This document shows positions 38,901-51,739 of a stretch of 64,000 bases of DNA, piece by piece. How positions within the stretch are numbered: position 1 is the first letter of the stretch; the number at the start of each line of letters is the position of its first letter. Both the position numbers and the translations under genes were made by a program. The stretch is from Erigeron canadensis (taxonomy: Eukaryota; Streptophyta; Magnoliopsida; Asterales; Asteraceae), in the NCBI RefSeq assembly GCF_010389155.1, contig NC_057768.1, positions 3,842,501 through 3,906,500 on the forward strand, written 5' to 3'. The notes under the pieces were generated by a model. It saw only the letters and a program-made list of their open reading frames with translations. It had not been told where the DNA came from and searched no databases.

Positions 38901-39719
38901 AGAAATACAAAAAACAAAAAAGAGATATAACTTCATTTTGAAACCATTATGCATCAAAGTTTACACAAATCATCCAATTAAGTCAATACTTATGCCAAAA
39001 ATTGAGAAAACATTCAATTGAATGCATATATTATTAAAAACAAAACTCCCGTCTCCACACAAAATCAGAAATCAGCATCTTTAGTTAGAGAAGAAACAAC
39101 TTTTTATCGAAATCAGTCTGCATCAAATTTTATCGAAGTCGCTCAATCAAGTCAAAAAAATTTAGATCAACACTTCACTGAAATTATTACAATAAACTCA
39201 AAGCATCATCAAACTTCACTATCATTAACAATCGGTAGCAATTTATCGAAATCGTTCCATATATAGAAATCGCCTAATACACTAACAACAATTAGAAATC
39301 GACAAAGCATCAGACATCGCAAGACAGAAATTTATTCAAAGTAATTCCGCATCAAATTTTATAATAAATCAATGAGTTACATCGGTCGAATTTTTCACAT
39401 ATTTAAATCTATACACGAAAATGACTAAACTAAAGCCGAATTCACAAGCATCAATTAACGAAAGCTATAAAGTAAGTGTGAAATAGATCAATTAGGTTTT
39501 ATATTAAACATCATAGGCATATAATTAAGAGAGATTTAACAATATATATATATACATATATTATACATATAGAGATAGATAGATGAAATTAGGGTTTGAA
39601 AAAGGTAATACCTCTTCAACTTTGGAGAGATTGAGATGGAGAGTTTGATTGATCCAGGATAAGATCTCAGATCGGCCGACGAAGTAAGCCGAATCCATCA
39701 TTCCGATGTTTGTCGCCAT
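35913..39719 (-). CDS. EB1C: EB1C-type microtubule plus-end binding protein
   Basis: Six exons on the minus strand (39612-39719, 38567-38722, 38040-38146, 36467-36686, 36270-36383, 35913-36191) give about 327 residues. The calponin-homology domain spans roughly residues 14-116 ([54 protein letters not shown]). A Ser/Pro/Lys-rich linker ([20 protein letters not shown]) follows, then the EB1 dimerisation coiled coil ([27 protein letters not shown]). The long basic tail with SQKRKAI and [19 protein letters not shown] is characteristic of the EB1C subclass, which is nuclear until mitosis and then guides spindle and phragmoplast microtubules. The intron after exon 2 begins with GC (AAG/GCTTCC), with no GT alternative that keeps frame. 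The others are GT-AG. Confidence 0.92.
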
Positions 39720-40209
39720 TTAGAGCGAGATTTATGCGATGTGAAGTGAACTGGTGTGATTTTGAAATGAAAGAGAAGCGGGTCTTTTGTGTTTATGCAT
39801 CAACGGCTTTCTTTTTTGCACATTTATATAGTACTCCGTATTTCATGGTATGCTATTGTCGGTAGACGGTAGTTTTTAATACGATAAAAATGAGTATAGG
39901 GTTGTTATCACACGGTGAAAAACCCTTTACATACCAATATTTTAATATTTTGAATAAATGTTTGGCCCCCATGATTTTATGGTTTAAAAAAATGTATGTG
40001 AGGAGTTTTTCACCCAACTTAAGTGCTTAACAGCTTCATATTCCTTTCCCCCTTTTAATAAATGTAAATTACCAAAATCTCTCCCCAATTCTTTAATCAC
40101 GAATTAACGCTCCTCCGTTTTTTTTAACATTCAAAGTATTTTATCATGAAAGGACTAGCGAGAGGCTAGTTTTACAAAACGAGAAAAACGAAGATTATAA
40201 CATTAAAAT
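39720..40209. other. EB1C promoter/5' UTR and spacer
   Basis: Upstream region of the EB1C gene. No clear TATA box and no gene was seen. Confidence 0.4.
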
Positions 40210-41190
40210 TAAAATAACACAAATTTGTCTAATTAATACTAGGGTTTGATGATCTATTTAAGCTTACTGTCTTGATTTCTTTAATTGCAAAACGGATTGA
40301 TGGCTTCTTATTGGAGAATATGCAATTGTTACGACATTTCCATATAGTCAAGCAACATGCGTATGACAAGGTTGTTTTTTGTATGGGAAAGATGAACCTT
40401 TTTATGTACTTCGAAAAGATCTTTGACACAGGAGGGGGTGATTAGAGGAAGTTTACACCAAGATAGGATGTGGTTCAATAGTGTGCTAGCAAAATTGCGA
40501 AAAAGGAACAGATGCTAGCGAGGGTGATATTTCTTTTCAGCAAAAGGTCGATGGTTGGAAGTCTGTCTGGTTGCAAAGAGGACAGGAGGTGCTAGCGACG
40601 GTGATATTTCTTTTCAGCAAAAGGTCGATGGTTGGAAGTCTGTTTTGTTCAAGTTTCCAACCAGAAAGATTGACTTTAAAAGGTGCTAGGTGATTCCACG
40701 GAAAGATCCAAAAGCTTGGCCCAAATTCAGCTCGTTGAAGATGATTTCTCATTGATCTCGATGTGAATAAGCTACAGGGGTCTAGAGTCATATCCATAAG
40801 TCGTTGGTAGACTTCAAAGAAGTCTTCTGGATTCGGCTAAGCATGTCTTCTAGTTGTTGGAGTTCAGTACACGTTGTTGGCGTTCTGGACCAGCTCCATT
40901 CCCAGGGTGAGAATCTGCCACGACCCACGACCGGTTTATCTTTCACAGATCAACACGTCTTTTTTCCATTCCACTCTGTACAGGTCTGGATACACTTCTC
41001 TGAATGGGACAACTCCATTCCAAATGTCGATCCAATAACGGATGGCGGTTCCGTTCTCGACCTGACCTGTGAACAATCTTTCCAAAGCAACATCAAATGG
41101 GCTAAGATGGGAGTTGAGGTTGGCAATTGCCTTCCAAACTCCCACCATATCGGTCTTGAATGGAATGGGAGAGCAATTTAACATATTGTT
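40210..41190 (-). mobile_element. Decayed LINE fragment (reverse-transcriptase C-terminal region)
   Basis: Three minus-strand pieces line up in order with the LINE at 20667. The first is 40936-41184 (GVWKAIANLNSHLSPF, NGTAIRYWIDIWNG). The second is 40537-40797, the zf-RVT part (FKVNLSGWKLEQNRLPTIDL, CPLCNQTD). The third is 40229-40429 (CLTIWKCRNNCIFSNKKPS). Stops and frameshifts separate them, and a 77-bp internal duplication disrupts the middle. It is older and of a different lineage from the intact-frame copy. Confidence 0.85.
40511..40643. repeat. Internal 77-bp tandem duplication in the decayed LINE
   Basis: The stretch TGCTAGCGASGGTGATATTT through GGTCGATGGTTGGAAGTCTG occurs at 40511-40566 and again at 40588-40643, offset by 77 bases, with almost no differences. 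It arose after or shortly before the element decayed. Confidence 0.9.
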
Positions 41191-41510
41191 CCTAAAATAT
41201 TATATATCATTTAATTTTTTCAACTAATTTCATTTAACATAACAATACACTACATAACCGATTAATTTGTATCAAATTAAATGAATAGAGCTCATATCTT
41301 ATACTCACTTGACACAACATGTTTGTTTATTAACGTGTTAGTCTAAATATGTTAGCAATTAGCAAGTTCATATCATCATATATATAGAATAAAATATAGT
41401 TTACTACAATCAAATAATTTGAATGGATTTTGTTTTTTTTTAGATTTGAGAGATCTACGTTGTAAATAATTTTATTCAAGATATTATAGGTAAATTAAGA
41501 GGAAATATTA

Positions 41511-42182
41511 AAATCAATAAATAATTGAAATGAGTAATTTAGGTATTTTAAAATGAAAGTTAAAAAAAAAGAGTAATGTATTTTTTGAGGGACACCCTCA
41601 TATAACACCATCAACGCCACAACCGACGCTACTCACCGTCGTAATAGTGTTATTAATACATTGTTTTGAATAATAAATGAAGGGTACACTGGTCGAGTAA
41701 ATTGCTATTGACTATTTTTATGAACAATTGGTTTATAGTTACAACGTCTATGTTGCAATATCTCAAAGTAAATCGAAAAGTATCTTAATAAAGTGTTATT
41801 GAGCAACAAAGATGTCAGATCATAATACATAAACAAACATTATTTATAAAAAATAATTCAGAAGACAATAGATTTTATCTATATTTTTTCATTTAAATTT
41901 ACACATCTAATAGTTCATTTATTTTTAAAATGTTATAAATGATGTGTATTTGACACGAGTATAATTGAGTTATTAAAATTAGTGAGTTATAAAAATTTGA
42001 CCCGTGTATATTAGGAAGAAATATTAAAATTAAGGGAGTAAATAAAATAGGTAATTTAGGTATGTTAAAAGTGAGAAAGAAAAGAGTAATTTATTTAGGG
42101 AAGAACTGAAGGACACCCTTATATTACACCACCAACGGCCACAATCGGCGCTACTCGCCGCCGCCGCAATAGTCATAGTGAA
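41511..42182. repeat. Two dispersed direct copies of an approximately 150-bp module
   Basis: Copy A (about 41511-41655) and copy B (about 42013-42182) share an AT-rich lead-in (GTAATTTAGGTATKTTAAAA), the word GGACACCCTYATAT, and then a GC-rich end with CGCTACTCRCCG. Copy B ends about 130 bp before the BRCT gene's start codon. They are probably remnants of one transposable family containing GCCGCC patches. Confidence 0.6.
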
Positions 42183-42312
42183 TAATAGTGATCTTTGGAA
42201 TGAGGTAATTTAGTATTGTTTTGTTGTAAAAAAATCTCTCCACTCCACTCTACAGTCCAAATCACCAATCAGCAAGAGAAAAGGAAAAGAAAGGAAAGGC
42301 AAGGCTGGTAGA

Positions 42313-45300
42313 ATGAGGAACTTACTAGGGTTTCATCTTCCTCGTTTCTCTGAGGTATCATTTGTTTGTATATATTTAATTTAATTATAATTAATTAAAT
42401 AAAAAAACAAATCATTACTACTACTTTCTAGTATCATCTTCATCAATTAAAAATAAAATTTATGATATATTCGTATATTATTTATACAGGAGGATGATTG
42501 GCTTCCTGGTTGGCTGCAGCCGCCTTCCTCCTCCCCCTTGATATCAAGGGAATTGGATGAGGATAGTAATCAATGTCGTCGTTCCTCTTTCGGCGGTCAA
42601 GAAGGATTTCAGGAGGTTCGATTTTTTTTATTTTATTTTTTCATATGTATTTCAAATATTACTCCGTACTGTATAGTTATGAAGTTAATGATATTAATCA
42701 CAATCTCGTTTCCGATTATCAATTATGATTAAAGGCGTCCGTCACAATAGTTTACTATTCTCACAATAGCTCCTACCCTATGGTTTCAAGCGAATAACCT
42801 TTGTACAAGCTACCAGGAAATCCACTTGAATCATATAAGCTATTGTTGTTTAGCTTCATTAGTCTGTAGATAATAGCCGAATGCTATTAAACATCTAAGT
42901 TTTTTTGAATGGGCGGGTGCCGATGCACCATGTCTGTTGGCAACTTGGTTTTAAAAGGCGATAGGCGCACAAAAGCGTTAGGGTCCATTTCGGAAGCGCA
43001 AAGCGCTAAGTGAAAAAGCGGCGAGCTTTTCGTACGCAAGGCCCACACTTATGAGAAAAAATTATAAATTATTTATATAGTATTTATAACACATAGAATA
43101 CCAAAACACCATCAATAAGATACTCATTTACGTCCCGCTTTGATCAAATTTGGTGTTTGAAAAGAAACTCTCAAAAGATTGTTGGTCTTGTTGAGGAAAA
43201 AGAAAGAAGAGATTAATCTTAAGAGGTAAGAAGGAAAGTTTACTTATTTATAAAAGAAATCCTCTTGTGTACAAAAAGCTCACGCTTTTTAGCGCCTAAG
43301 CTTACAAAAAGCCCAAAAAGCGAGCGCTTTTTGTACACCCTGCGCCTTGAGTACCAAAAAGCTCCAAGGCTTGCGCCTAGGTCAGGCGCGCTTTTTAAAA
43401 CCAAGGTTGGCAATATACTAGCATAAGTTGGTAAAGGTATATTAATTATAACATAGGTGAGCTTGATGTGAACTTAATTAGCATAAGTTCAGCTACATTC
43501 CGATTGGTGGCGATTCTTCTAAAATGTAGAATGCTAATTTTGAACTGGAGATATAATTGAGCTATAGGAAACAAGAGCTCGCCCATACACTCTAACATAA
43601 GGTTTGGTGTCTAATCTCTGGGATCTCTTGGGTGAAAGGAGGCTAGTGGCACTCTTTTATTGTAGGAAAAACCGATGCTATTTTGCATAGGGACATAGAT
43701 CCAGATATTTTTATAATTTTATTTAGTTATTCTATCAATCTTCTTGGCTTCACTCCAAGTATATGCAAATTGTATCTGATCCTCTAGTTTCAGATTATGT
43801 AGACCCATAGTGGCATCATTTGACTGCTGGAGGACATATGGTGTATATGTCTTTTCGTTCTATAATGTTGTCCTTTTGTTAGTCTATCACTTGTACCTGC
43901 ATAGATCAGTTTCATTACAAGCCTGGCACTCAGCCTGGTCTGAGACGAATCTTTAAAAGTTCAGTTCCTGTCCTATATAGCTTGATAGGCCATTCTTCTG
44001 TCCATTATTCTTTGAGATGTGGGGTTTGCCTGGCATGGTTTTGGTCCCGCTCTATGACTATCTGCTATACTACTTAATCAATTATTTGTAAATCGCTTTT
44101 AGACTTTTAGTAAGTTGGTTTGGCCAGATTGAGTAAATACTCGGCAAATGTGTAAACGGTCTTACTATCATATTACCTCTTTGCATGAGTCTAACTTTTT
44201 GAGGGAAAAAGAACGATGTTGAGTTGATACAACCTTAGCAGTCACTGCTTCTTTCACTAGTGCAAGCTTAAAACACTATTTGACTGATATTTTATCATAT
44301 AATGTAGTGTTGTAGGAATGTTTGGGCTATTTCTAGAAACGGACCAGGATCGGGACTAGACTTGTTTTCCGATTCTTATGTATATCATATTATAAGCAAG
44401 TACGGTGTATATGATAGACATACTTGGAGGACTAGAATCAGGATTGAGGAACATAGGGGTAGGAAACACTTTACTTTAGGGTTAGACATCTTTGCTCTTT
44501 TAGGTGACTTAGACCCCCCTCTTTCTGTCACATTTACATGTGTAGACTATTATTCTCTTATATGACCTGTTACCTATATTCATACACTCATAAACTCTGG
44601 CATGCCATTTATAGCTCTCTCTCTTGTTATTGTCATGCACATGCTTATATATATTATTGTATGCTTTATATGCTTATAGGTCTAAATATTGTTTACATGC
44701 GAATATGTAGGTATGTTACCCCTCTTTTGTGACATGCACTATGCTATAATGATATGACCCAAATACAAGCATCTGGTACATATTACACTATTTGCTTATA
44801 CACACATACTGACATACAGACATGCTATATACACACACACATGCCAACACTGCATGCCCACTTTTCTTATTACACATATTTTTTACGGAGGTCTTCATGG
44901 AAGCAGTCCTCTATCTTTGGGTAGAGATACCTCCTTCATACCCTGCCTTTGACGGGAGGGTATTGTTGTTGTTGCATGTACAAGTACTATGTATGGTGGG
45001 GTATTGACCTTTTTGGATGCTTCTTAGTTATTGATCTTTATGATTACTAATATAGTTCGACATATATCTGACTGTATTCTCTTATTGCAATGGCTAGGAA
45101 CTTGGATCCCTTCAACAAAGCACCAGAGAAAATGGGAATATGTCTTCTGATGACAGGTACAAGAGTTTCCATTTGTTCTTATCTGGGGAAGACGATTCAG
45201 GGTTGAATTTTCCTTCATCTTCTAGCAATGTAAGTTTTTAAGTAGACTATCTGGACATTAATATCCTAAAAACATATAAATTGGTGACTGCTATCATCAC

Positions 45301-48300
45301 TACTTCTTTTACCTTGTATTTTTAGCATGATTTTCCACCAACATGTTTCACATTTAACAATTTTAAGATTTTATCGATTGCATCTCATGTTCGATTCCAT
45401 GCATAACTTTACTGAGAAGTCTTAAATAATTTACTTGTCAGCATGAAGTTCGATATCATCTTCGTCTATCAACCGAAGATTCTCAGTGTACATTAAATCC
45501 AGTTTTCAGTAGATCTCAATCAGAGAGATTAGAATTCAATCAAACTCTCCTGTTGCATCAGCCAGAGGCTAAAGTCCTCCCTGAGGAGGACACACATAAA
45601 GTGAACTGTAATGATGATGAAACTCATATAGTTCCAAGTCAACCGAAGGACAATTTAGGAATATCACATCATGAATCTCCAAGCTTTAAGGAGCAAAAAG
45701 AAAAAAACTCATCCCATAGAGTTGATTTTGTCAATGCAATTGAACTAACTATTGCAGCGTCAGAGGCGCTAGAAATACACGAGATAGTAAAACATGTACC
45801 TATTACAGAATCTTCTATTGGTTTAGCTGTACTTGAAGCTGCATTAAGGGTGAAGCAAGCACGTTTGGAGGATTGTATAGAGACTTCCAGTAGCTCTTTT
45901 GAGGAAAGCAATGAGATTGACTGTGATGTTCTCTCTGATTTGGATGAGTTGGCCATGGCAGATGCATATGAAGATGTGGGTTTGACAGTTAATGGCCACA
46001 GTGATCAGAGTGCTTATGGATCCTTATCTCATGTTAAAGATAGTTATGCCTCAGAAAACTACATATTTGAGGCCAAACAGTTGGAAGTTGATTCTGGCTT
46101 TAATTCTTCAAAAGAACAACATAAACAAGTTGATAATGCCAATAAATTGTTGAAAAGGGTCCATATGAACCAAACCTTTGAAGGGAATACACACGAGGGA
46201 CATGTGAGTTATGAAGAACTAGGCACAGAAGACGCTGATCTAGCATGTGACATTGATCCCGTTCTCAGTTGTTCAGTTAAGAAAGCTGATTTTTGCATGA
46301 CAGAGGTAAATCAAAGACCTTTAAGCAAATTTTGTACACACTATGTAGAAGTGGCAGAACACGCAGGTTCCGTAACGAGTCAAAATGGGTAATTATCTAT
46401 TATAAGGGTTACAAGTTGCTTGGTTGATCCAGAACACTATTCTTTAGAAATAATTTCCATGTCAATAATGATTACAAAATTTTAATTTTTTCACTATCTA
46501 AGTTTCGTACAGTATGACTCAGAAGGTTTAATGCATGAAAAATATACTTTGGATGATTTTTGAGCTGTCTGACTTTTTCACTATCCATCTGTAGGCGATA
46601 GCTTGTGACCCAAATCAACCCATATTTAAGTAAATGGATCAAATTATTCACATCTAACTTTATGTATTGAGTAACCTGTTTACATAATTTAGTTTTATTT
46701 ATTTATTTATTTTTTATTTTTTTAATATTATTGTAGGTTAGCTTGGAGAGGGACCATATACCCGGGGATACGACATCATTGCATACCATCTTGAGGTCTT
46801 CTGTACAATATGGAATCTCTAGATGCAATGGTGATTTTGGCTTTCTGGTTTCCTTATTTTTTTAAAACTTTTTTCAGCAAGTTTAATATCTCTATGAATG
46901 GTTTTTACTCTTTCCATCTCTGTTTCCCTCTTTCAGTATAGAGATTGTCATTGTATTGTAACCTCGTTTTGGGTTTTCTGTGTTTTTTTTCATAGAAAGA
47001 GAAGATAAGATGACAAACTTGGTTCCAGATAGATTTCAAAGTCGTTGGTTTGGTGGTTGGACATGGAAGGTTAGTACAAAATGCCTTTTATATAACCAAT
47101 TTTTCAAAACAGCGTTGAAGATTATGTATTGGTTATTCTTGAAAATGTAGAAGTTTACATTTCAATTGACAAGTGTTACTCTGCAGTTTTAGGGTCAATC
47201 ACACTACTTAACACAGTGTTGCTATAAGTTTTGTTGCAAATGTTGTATAGTACAGTAGAATATTTTTGTCTATAGAAAGCCCTTTAGCTTTTATATTTAT
47301 TTCTTGAAAACTCATTGGAAGGCGAACATATCTGGTTAAAAATGCCTATGAACTTTTGAATAAAACAAGTGGATGTCTTATCAGTCATGAATAATGTGAA
47401 AGATACATGGTGTGTATGTGTTTACCATACAACATTTCTAATACCATCTCATTTAAGAAACAGCCAGTCATTTATCGTATTTGCTTTCTACTAGTTTAAC
47501 TGAGTTGAGTTAGAATGATGCCAAAGACGGATAATAAACATTGAATATACATTCTAATTTTGTTTTATCTTCATGCATTTTTATTTTTCACCTTTCTTTT
47601 TGTGCATTGTGATTTCCTTATGCTGATAGTCATCAAGTATGACATTTTCATCTTTTTCTGCTTACATTTTCAGAATGATCCATGCATTCCTGCTGTTAAG
47701 GACGATAAATGCAAAAGACACATTCCTGAACTATTTGCTAACGAAACAAGCTCTATCTCTGAATCTGCCGATGTTGCTCCAGACATGAATTCCTGCATGC
47801 AGAAACATGACAATGAGTGCAATTCAGTTTCTCAAACAAGTGTAAATCCTGAATGTGCATATGAGAAAGCTAGTAATGGTGGGAAATATTGTCCTGATGA
47901 TTTGCCAGCTTCCCGTATCGTAGCTCTTGAACACTCGTATGATAAAGCCAGGACTAGTGGGAATTTGCTTTCTGATGGTGCTATGTCCCCAATCGACCCT
48001 TTATGTTCTGTTGTTCCTTGCAGTTTTACTTCAAATAGTGCTGGCCACTCTCGTATATCTCAGAATTGTGAACAGCAGGTGAAATTTGGGAAGTATTTGA
48101 GCCCCACAGCTGCACCCAACTTCGACACTGCTAAAAGGGTATCGCCCCTAAGTGAAGGGAGATCTAATTCTAAAGTTATTGGTGAGGGCTCTCCAACTGT
48201 ACGCAGGCAGCAGGTCTCACTTAAAACTTACAGCATGCTGGATCCTACATCATCTGTCAGAGAACAAACTCGTGTTAAATCTTTACCATCTGAAAATGTT

Positions 48301-49386
48301 CCAATGTATTTTCCTGCTGATATGCAAACTCCCACCCTTGACTTCAGAGGTGATAATGATGGGATTATTGAGACCGCAAAAGGAGATACAGAGTTGACGA
48401 GTCAAATGGTGAAGAAGATGAACTTACCCATGACTAAAAAGAATGGTAATAAAGTGGTTTTAAATAGCAATGTGGAGTTATTGCCAACCAGAGTTTCCAG
48501 AAAGGTCAAGTCTACATGTAAAGGTTTTTTAGTTCCAAGGAGAAAGCGTGTCCGTTTCTCAGAACCCGAAATTAGTTATCCGCAGGTAAACATATTCAAA
48601 CAATGGCCAGAAGTTAGACTTGAAGATCCTTTGGTTGCAAGTAAAGCGTGCAGAGGATTAAGAAGTTCTAATCTGCAACCTAAGTCTGGGTCTTGTGATA
48701 AAAAGATGCTATTTCTTGGGCTCGAATTCTTGCTTACAGGATTTTCTGTCAAGAAGCATAACGAAATCAAGAATCTAATCCTAGAAAATGGTGGAATCGT
48801 TTTTGACGATATTCCTTTAACGCTTAGAGGAAAACAAAGCCTAAAACTTCCTCTTGTTCTGTGTCCCAAAAAGCTGCTGACAACCAAATTCTTGTACGGA
48901 TGTGCAGTAAATGCATGTATTCTTAAAGTTAAATGGCTGTTTGATTCAGTTGGTGAAGGTTTGATCCTACCACCTAATAAATATACAATCCTAAAAGAAC
49001 ATCCTAGTAAGAACTGCAACATAATAGGAAAGCCGGTCTGTAGGGATTATTTTATCTTTAATAATGTTGCCATCATGCTTCATGGACAACACAATTTCTG
49101 CAACAAAATGGCAAAAATCATCAAATATGGAGGTGGGCTGGTGTTTAAAACGCTACATTGGTTGGTTAAGTGTCTTGATTCGAAAAAGGTATCCATGGGG
49201 GCTATTATTGTGGAGGATGAAAACCACATTTCACGTCAGTTGAAACAATGTGCCTTGGAGCAAAACATTCCTACAATGCCATTTAGTTGGATTGTAAATA
49301 GTTTATATGCAGGAAGGCTTTTTTCCTCACCAGAACTCAAGCTTTCAGATGATCCGCTTCTTGCTGAATTGAGTGAAGAGATATGA
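42313..49386 (+). CDS. Tandem-BRCT domain protein, probable DNA-damage response factor
   Basis: Seven exons join in phase: 42313-42354, 42490-42615, 45098-45229, 45442-46305, 46737-46830, 46996-47069 and 47674-49386. The product is about 1014 residues. The N terminus carries a short WLPGWLQ motif in an acidic context. The middle is long and disordered, with two repeats of a conserved tone (HEVRYHLRL; SRWFGGWTWK). Basic RRKRVRFSEPE precedes two C-terminal BRCT domains, roughly residues 788-885 (MLFLGLEFLLTGFS, ILENGGIVFDDI, KVKWLFDSV) and 895-1005 (YFIFNNVAIMLHG, IKYGGGLVF, PFSWIVNSLYAGRLF). Tandem BRCTs usually bind phosphopeptides at DNA breaks. The layout resembles the plant BRCT protein typified by Arabidopsis At4g03130 (BCP4), but that link is from memory. 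The exon 4 end is chosen at GAG/GTAAAT because it keeps frame. Confidence 0.82.
42944..43405. mobile_element. hAT-type MITE rich in AAGCGC motifs, in BRCT gene intron 2
   Basis: The inverted ends CTTGGTTTTAAAA and TTTTAAAACCAAG are perfect for 13 bp. An exact 8-bp duplication GTTGGCAA flanks the element at 42936-42943 and 43406-43413, as expected for the hAT superfamily. Both subterminal parts are crowded with AAAGCG / CGCTTTTT words in opposite orientations, so a transcript could fold strongly. It is 462 bp long with no coding capacity. Confidence 0.9.
44880..44980 (+). mobile_element. SINE-related 3' tail in BRCT gene intron 2
   Basis: TTTACGGAGGTCTTCATGGA, then TTTGGGTAGAGATACC and a (TTG)n end. 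This is the same word order as the SINE-like pieces in the BUD31 intron, here on the plus strand. The 5' limit is unknown. The preceding intron sequence (about 44290-44560) may belong to the same or another element. Confidence 0.45.
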
Positions 49387-51739
49387 ATTTTTACCTCACT
49401 GTTGGATTTTATTTTTAACATCTTCAGGTACATTTTTTACTGTCTTTATCTCATTGTTTGACTCTTGTATATGCAATTAGTATATTTTGATGGCAAACTC
49501 TAATTTTGTAGTTGCTATTAAAGTATCAGAATCAGATAAAGTCTAATTGTAAGATTTAAATCGACTATAAATAATACTTTGACATGAAAAAAGTTCACAG
49601 GTTTATAATAATCAAATGTGAGTGGGATGTCATCCAACTAAACTAGTAACAGTGCATATGATATCAAGAAAGAACAGGTGGATGATGATGATTTAGTGTG
49701 GATGAGCTTAGTGACTTCACCGGTCAAAGGTTCCTTTGGAGAGTTTCTATTACCCAGTCCAATCTTGAAAAACGAATACCATTGGCAAGTTCACCGACGA
49801 CGGTCATACTATCAAAATTGGTGTAATCTACATGGCGTTGAACAGGTTAGGGACACTTTTTCTATAGCTTAAAGCCATGATTTCATTTTTTTTCCATCAC
49901 TCGTTACTAAGAATGTCGATGACTTTATTCTTTCCAGGAGAACACTTCCCCACATAACAGTATGGCTACTCATCGTCCCGATTCCCACATGTCTACTAAG
50001 GTATCAACACATAATAAGAAGTTGAACAAGTCTATTCCACCAAATTTACTTTTCTAATTTCTTAATTCAACAGTTCAAGATGCTATTTCCGTTACCAGAA
50101 ACAATGCTGTAACTTCGAATTTGACCACCACTTCCAACAGCCCACAATGATTAGACTTTGGAACTTCCAAGCGTCATCATGATCTGAATTTGGAACTTCC
50201 AAGTATCAAGTCCACCTCAATGATTAGACTTTTTCCGAAACAAGATAGTATTGAGAACCCTTGATCCTCAATGGTCTTCAATGTATGAGCTTCATGGTAA
50301 CATATTTGTTCCTAATCTTATGATATGGCTTTGTTGTGGCATTGAGCTTAATTTTAATTTATTTACGGCCATGGGATTCCAGCTATTCACCTTTTTTGCT
50401 TAATATATGTATACATCTTGCAGGAGCTTACTATCATATTATAAAAAACCTCTTGGAGTTGATTCCCAGAGGATGCCAATGTTTGCAGAGGTGTTGACGA
50501 AGGTATGGATGGAGTATAACAATCCAAGGTTCCTTTTTTTCATTTAGTTCATGCCAATTTCTGCAATTTCATAGTTGTGCTGTTAAAAAAGACATTATTT
50601 TTATGTTACAGTGCTGTTTTGATGGTTGTGGTTCAACCTAGAGAACACAACATGTATGACCAATATTGGCCGAGTATAAGTGTATAACCCTCAAGGAAAA
50701 ATATCCTTTTCACATGCTGTTTACAGGTAAAATGGAGGAAGACATTAAATTTGATTGGTTAGTTTTTAGAATATCTAAAGTTCATGAGGGGGTGTTTGGA
50801 TGCGTGTTGAAACTAAAGTGACAATAATCAGTTTGTGTTTCAGTAAAACTGATCATGGTTAATAATTTTTATGATTATAGTGGGTCAAAATCTTGGATTT
50901 GAAAAAGCAGATACTAAGTTATAAGACAATTGATCACAGGCATGATTTCACTATCCATAGCGTTAATCACTTGATTCTTTGAAACTGATTCTTCTTTATC
51001 TTTATTTTTACTTCATCACTTCTAAAACCACTACCGCCGCTGCCCATCGCCGCCGCCACCCGTCGTTGCCGTCTCCACGGCATCATGCGGGCATACGTCT
51101 AGTGCTATATAAGGCAAACATCCTTTTTTTTTCATTAAGCCACTCAGACTTTGATAAGACTATATTACCCCTATCTAATCTACATCCCTCACAACCCATA
51201 TACATGATGTGTCCAATATACCCCTAAATTTGTACACGCCTGATAAAAACCCTTCTCACTCTACTTCCCCATTCCCCCCTCCCCGGCCGCGATTCACACC
51301 GCAATCACTCCTTCCCACGGCCGTCATCACCACCACAAATTACGACCACCACAAATCAACCTCATCTGGAGATTTTTCTATACATACCCTTCCAAATAAA
51401 ATCCTTATCAAATTGTGTTTGGACTTCGATAGAGCAACTACCATCATCGATAGTTGTCACTATTCCAGTACGTTATTTTTATTGATTTTATATCATATCT
51501 GAATTTTAATTTGTGTGATTGTATCATATATATAAGATAGAAAATGTTGCGAAAAAGTGGAAGATATGATGCCGATTGCAACTGTTCATGAACATAAGGG
51601 GCTTTATTTTTTTAAAAGTTATGTGTATATATGCATATGTATATTTGTTGATTTTCAGTTTTTCATATCTAATTTTTTGAGAAAAAATTATTGTTAATTG
51701 TTTTTGTGTTATTAGGGAAGATATATTCTGGAAATTAAT
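49387..51739. other. Spacer after the BRCT gene
   Basis: It contains the BRCT 3' UTR and the orphan exon-like series at 49678-50112 (separate entry). Further on come a (G)GGTGTTTGGATGCG word near 50792 typical of Tourist-type ends, and a CCGCCGCC-rich patch near 51030-51090. No other gene is supported. Confidence 0.4.
49678..50112 (+). other. Three in-phase exon-like frames with splice sites, no known gene
   Basis: 49678-49845, 49938-50000 and 50074-50112 are each preceded by an AG acceptor. The first two end at GT donors (CAG/GTTAGG, AAG/GTATCA), and all are phase 0. Joined, they read VDDDDLVWMSLVTSPVKGSF and on to FKMLFPLPETML and a stop, 90 codons in all. They lie about 0.3 kb after the BRCT gene's stop. 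They could be an alternative 3' end of that gene, the remnant of its former C terminus, or part of another gene. I do not recognise the sequence. Confidence 0.4.

Noticed and set aside
45669..45956. 95-codon minus-strand open frame
   Set aside because: Antisense shadow of BRCT gene exon 4.
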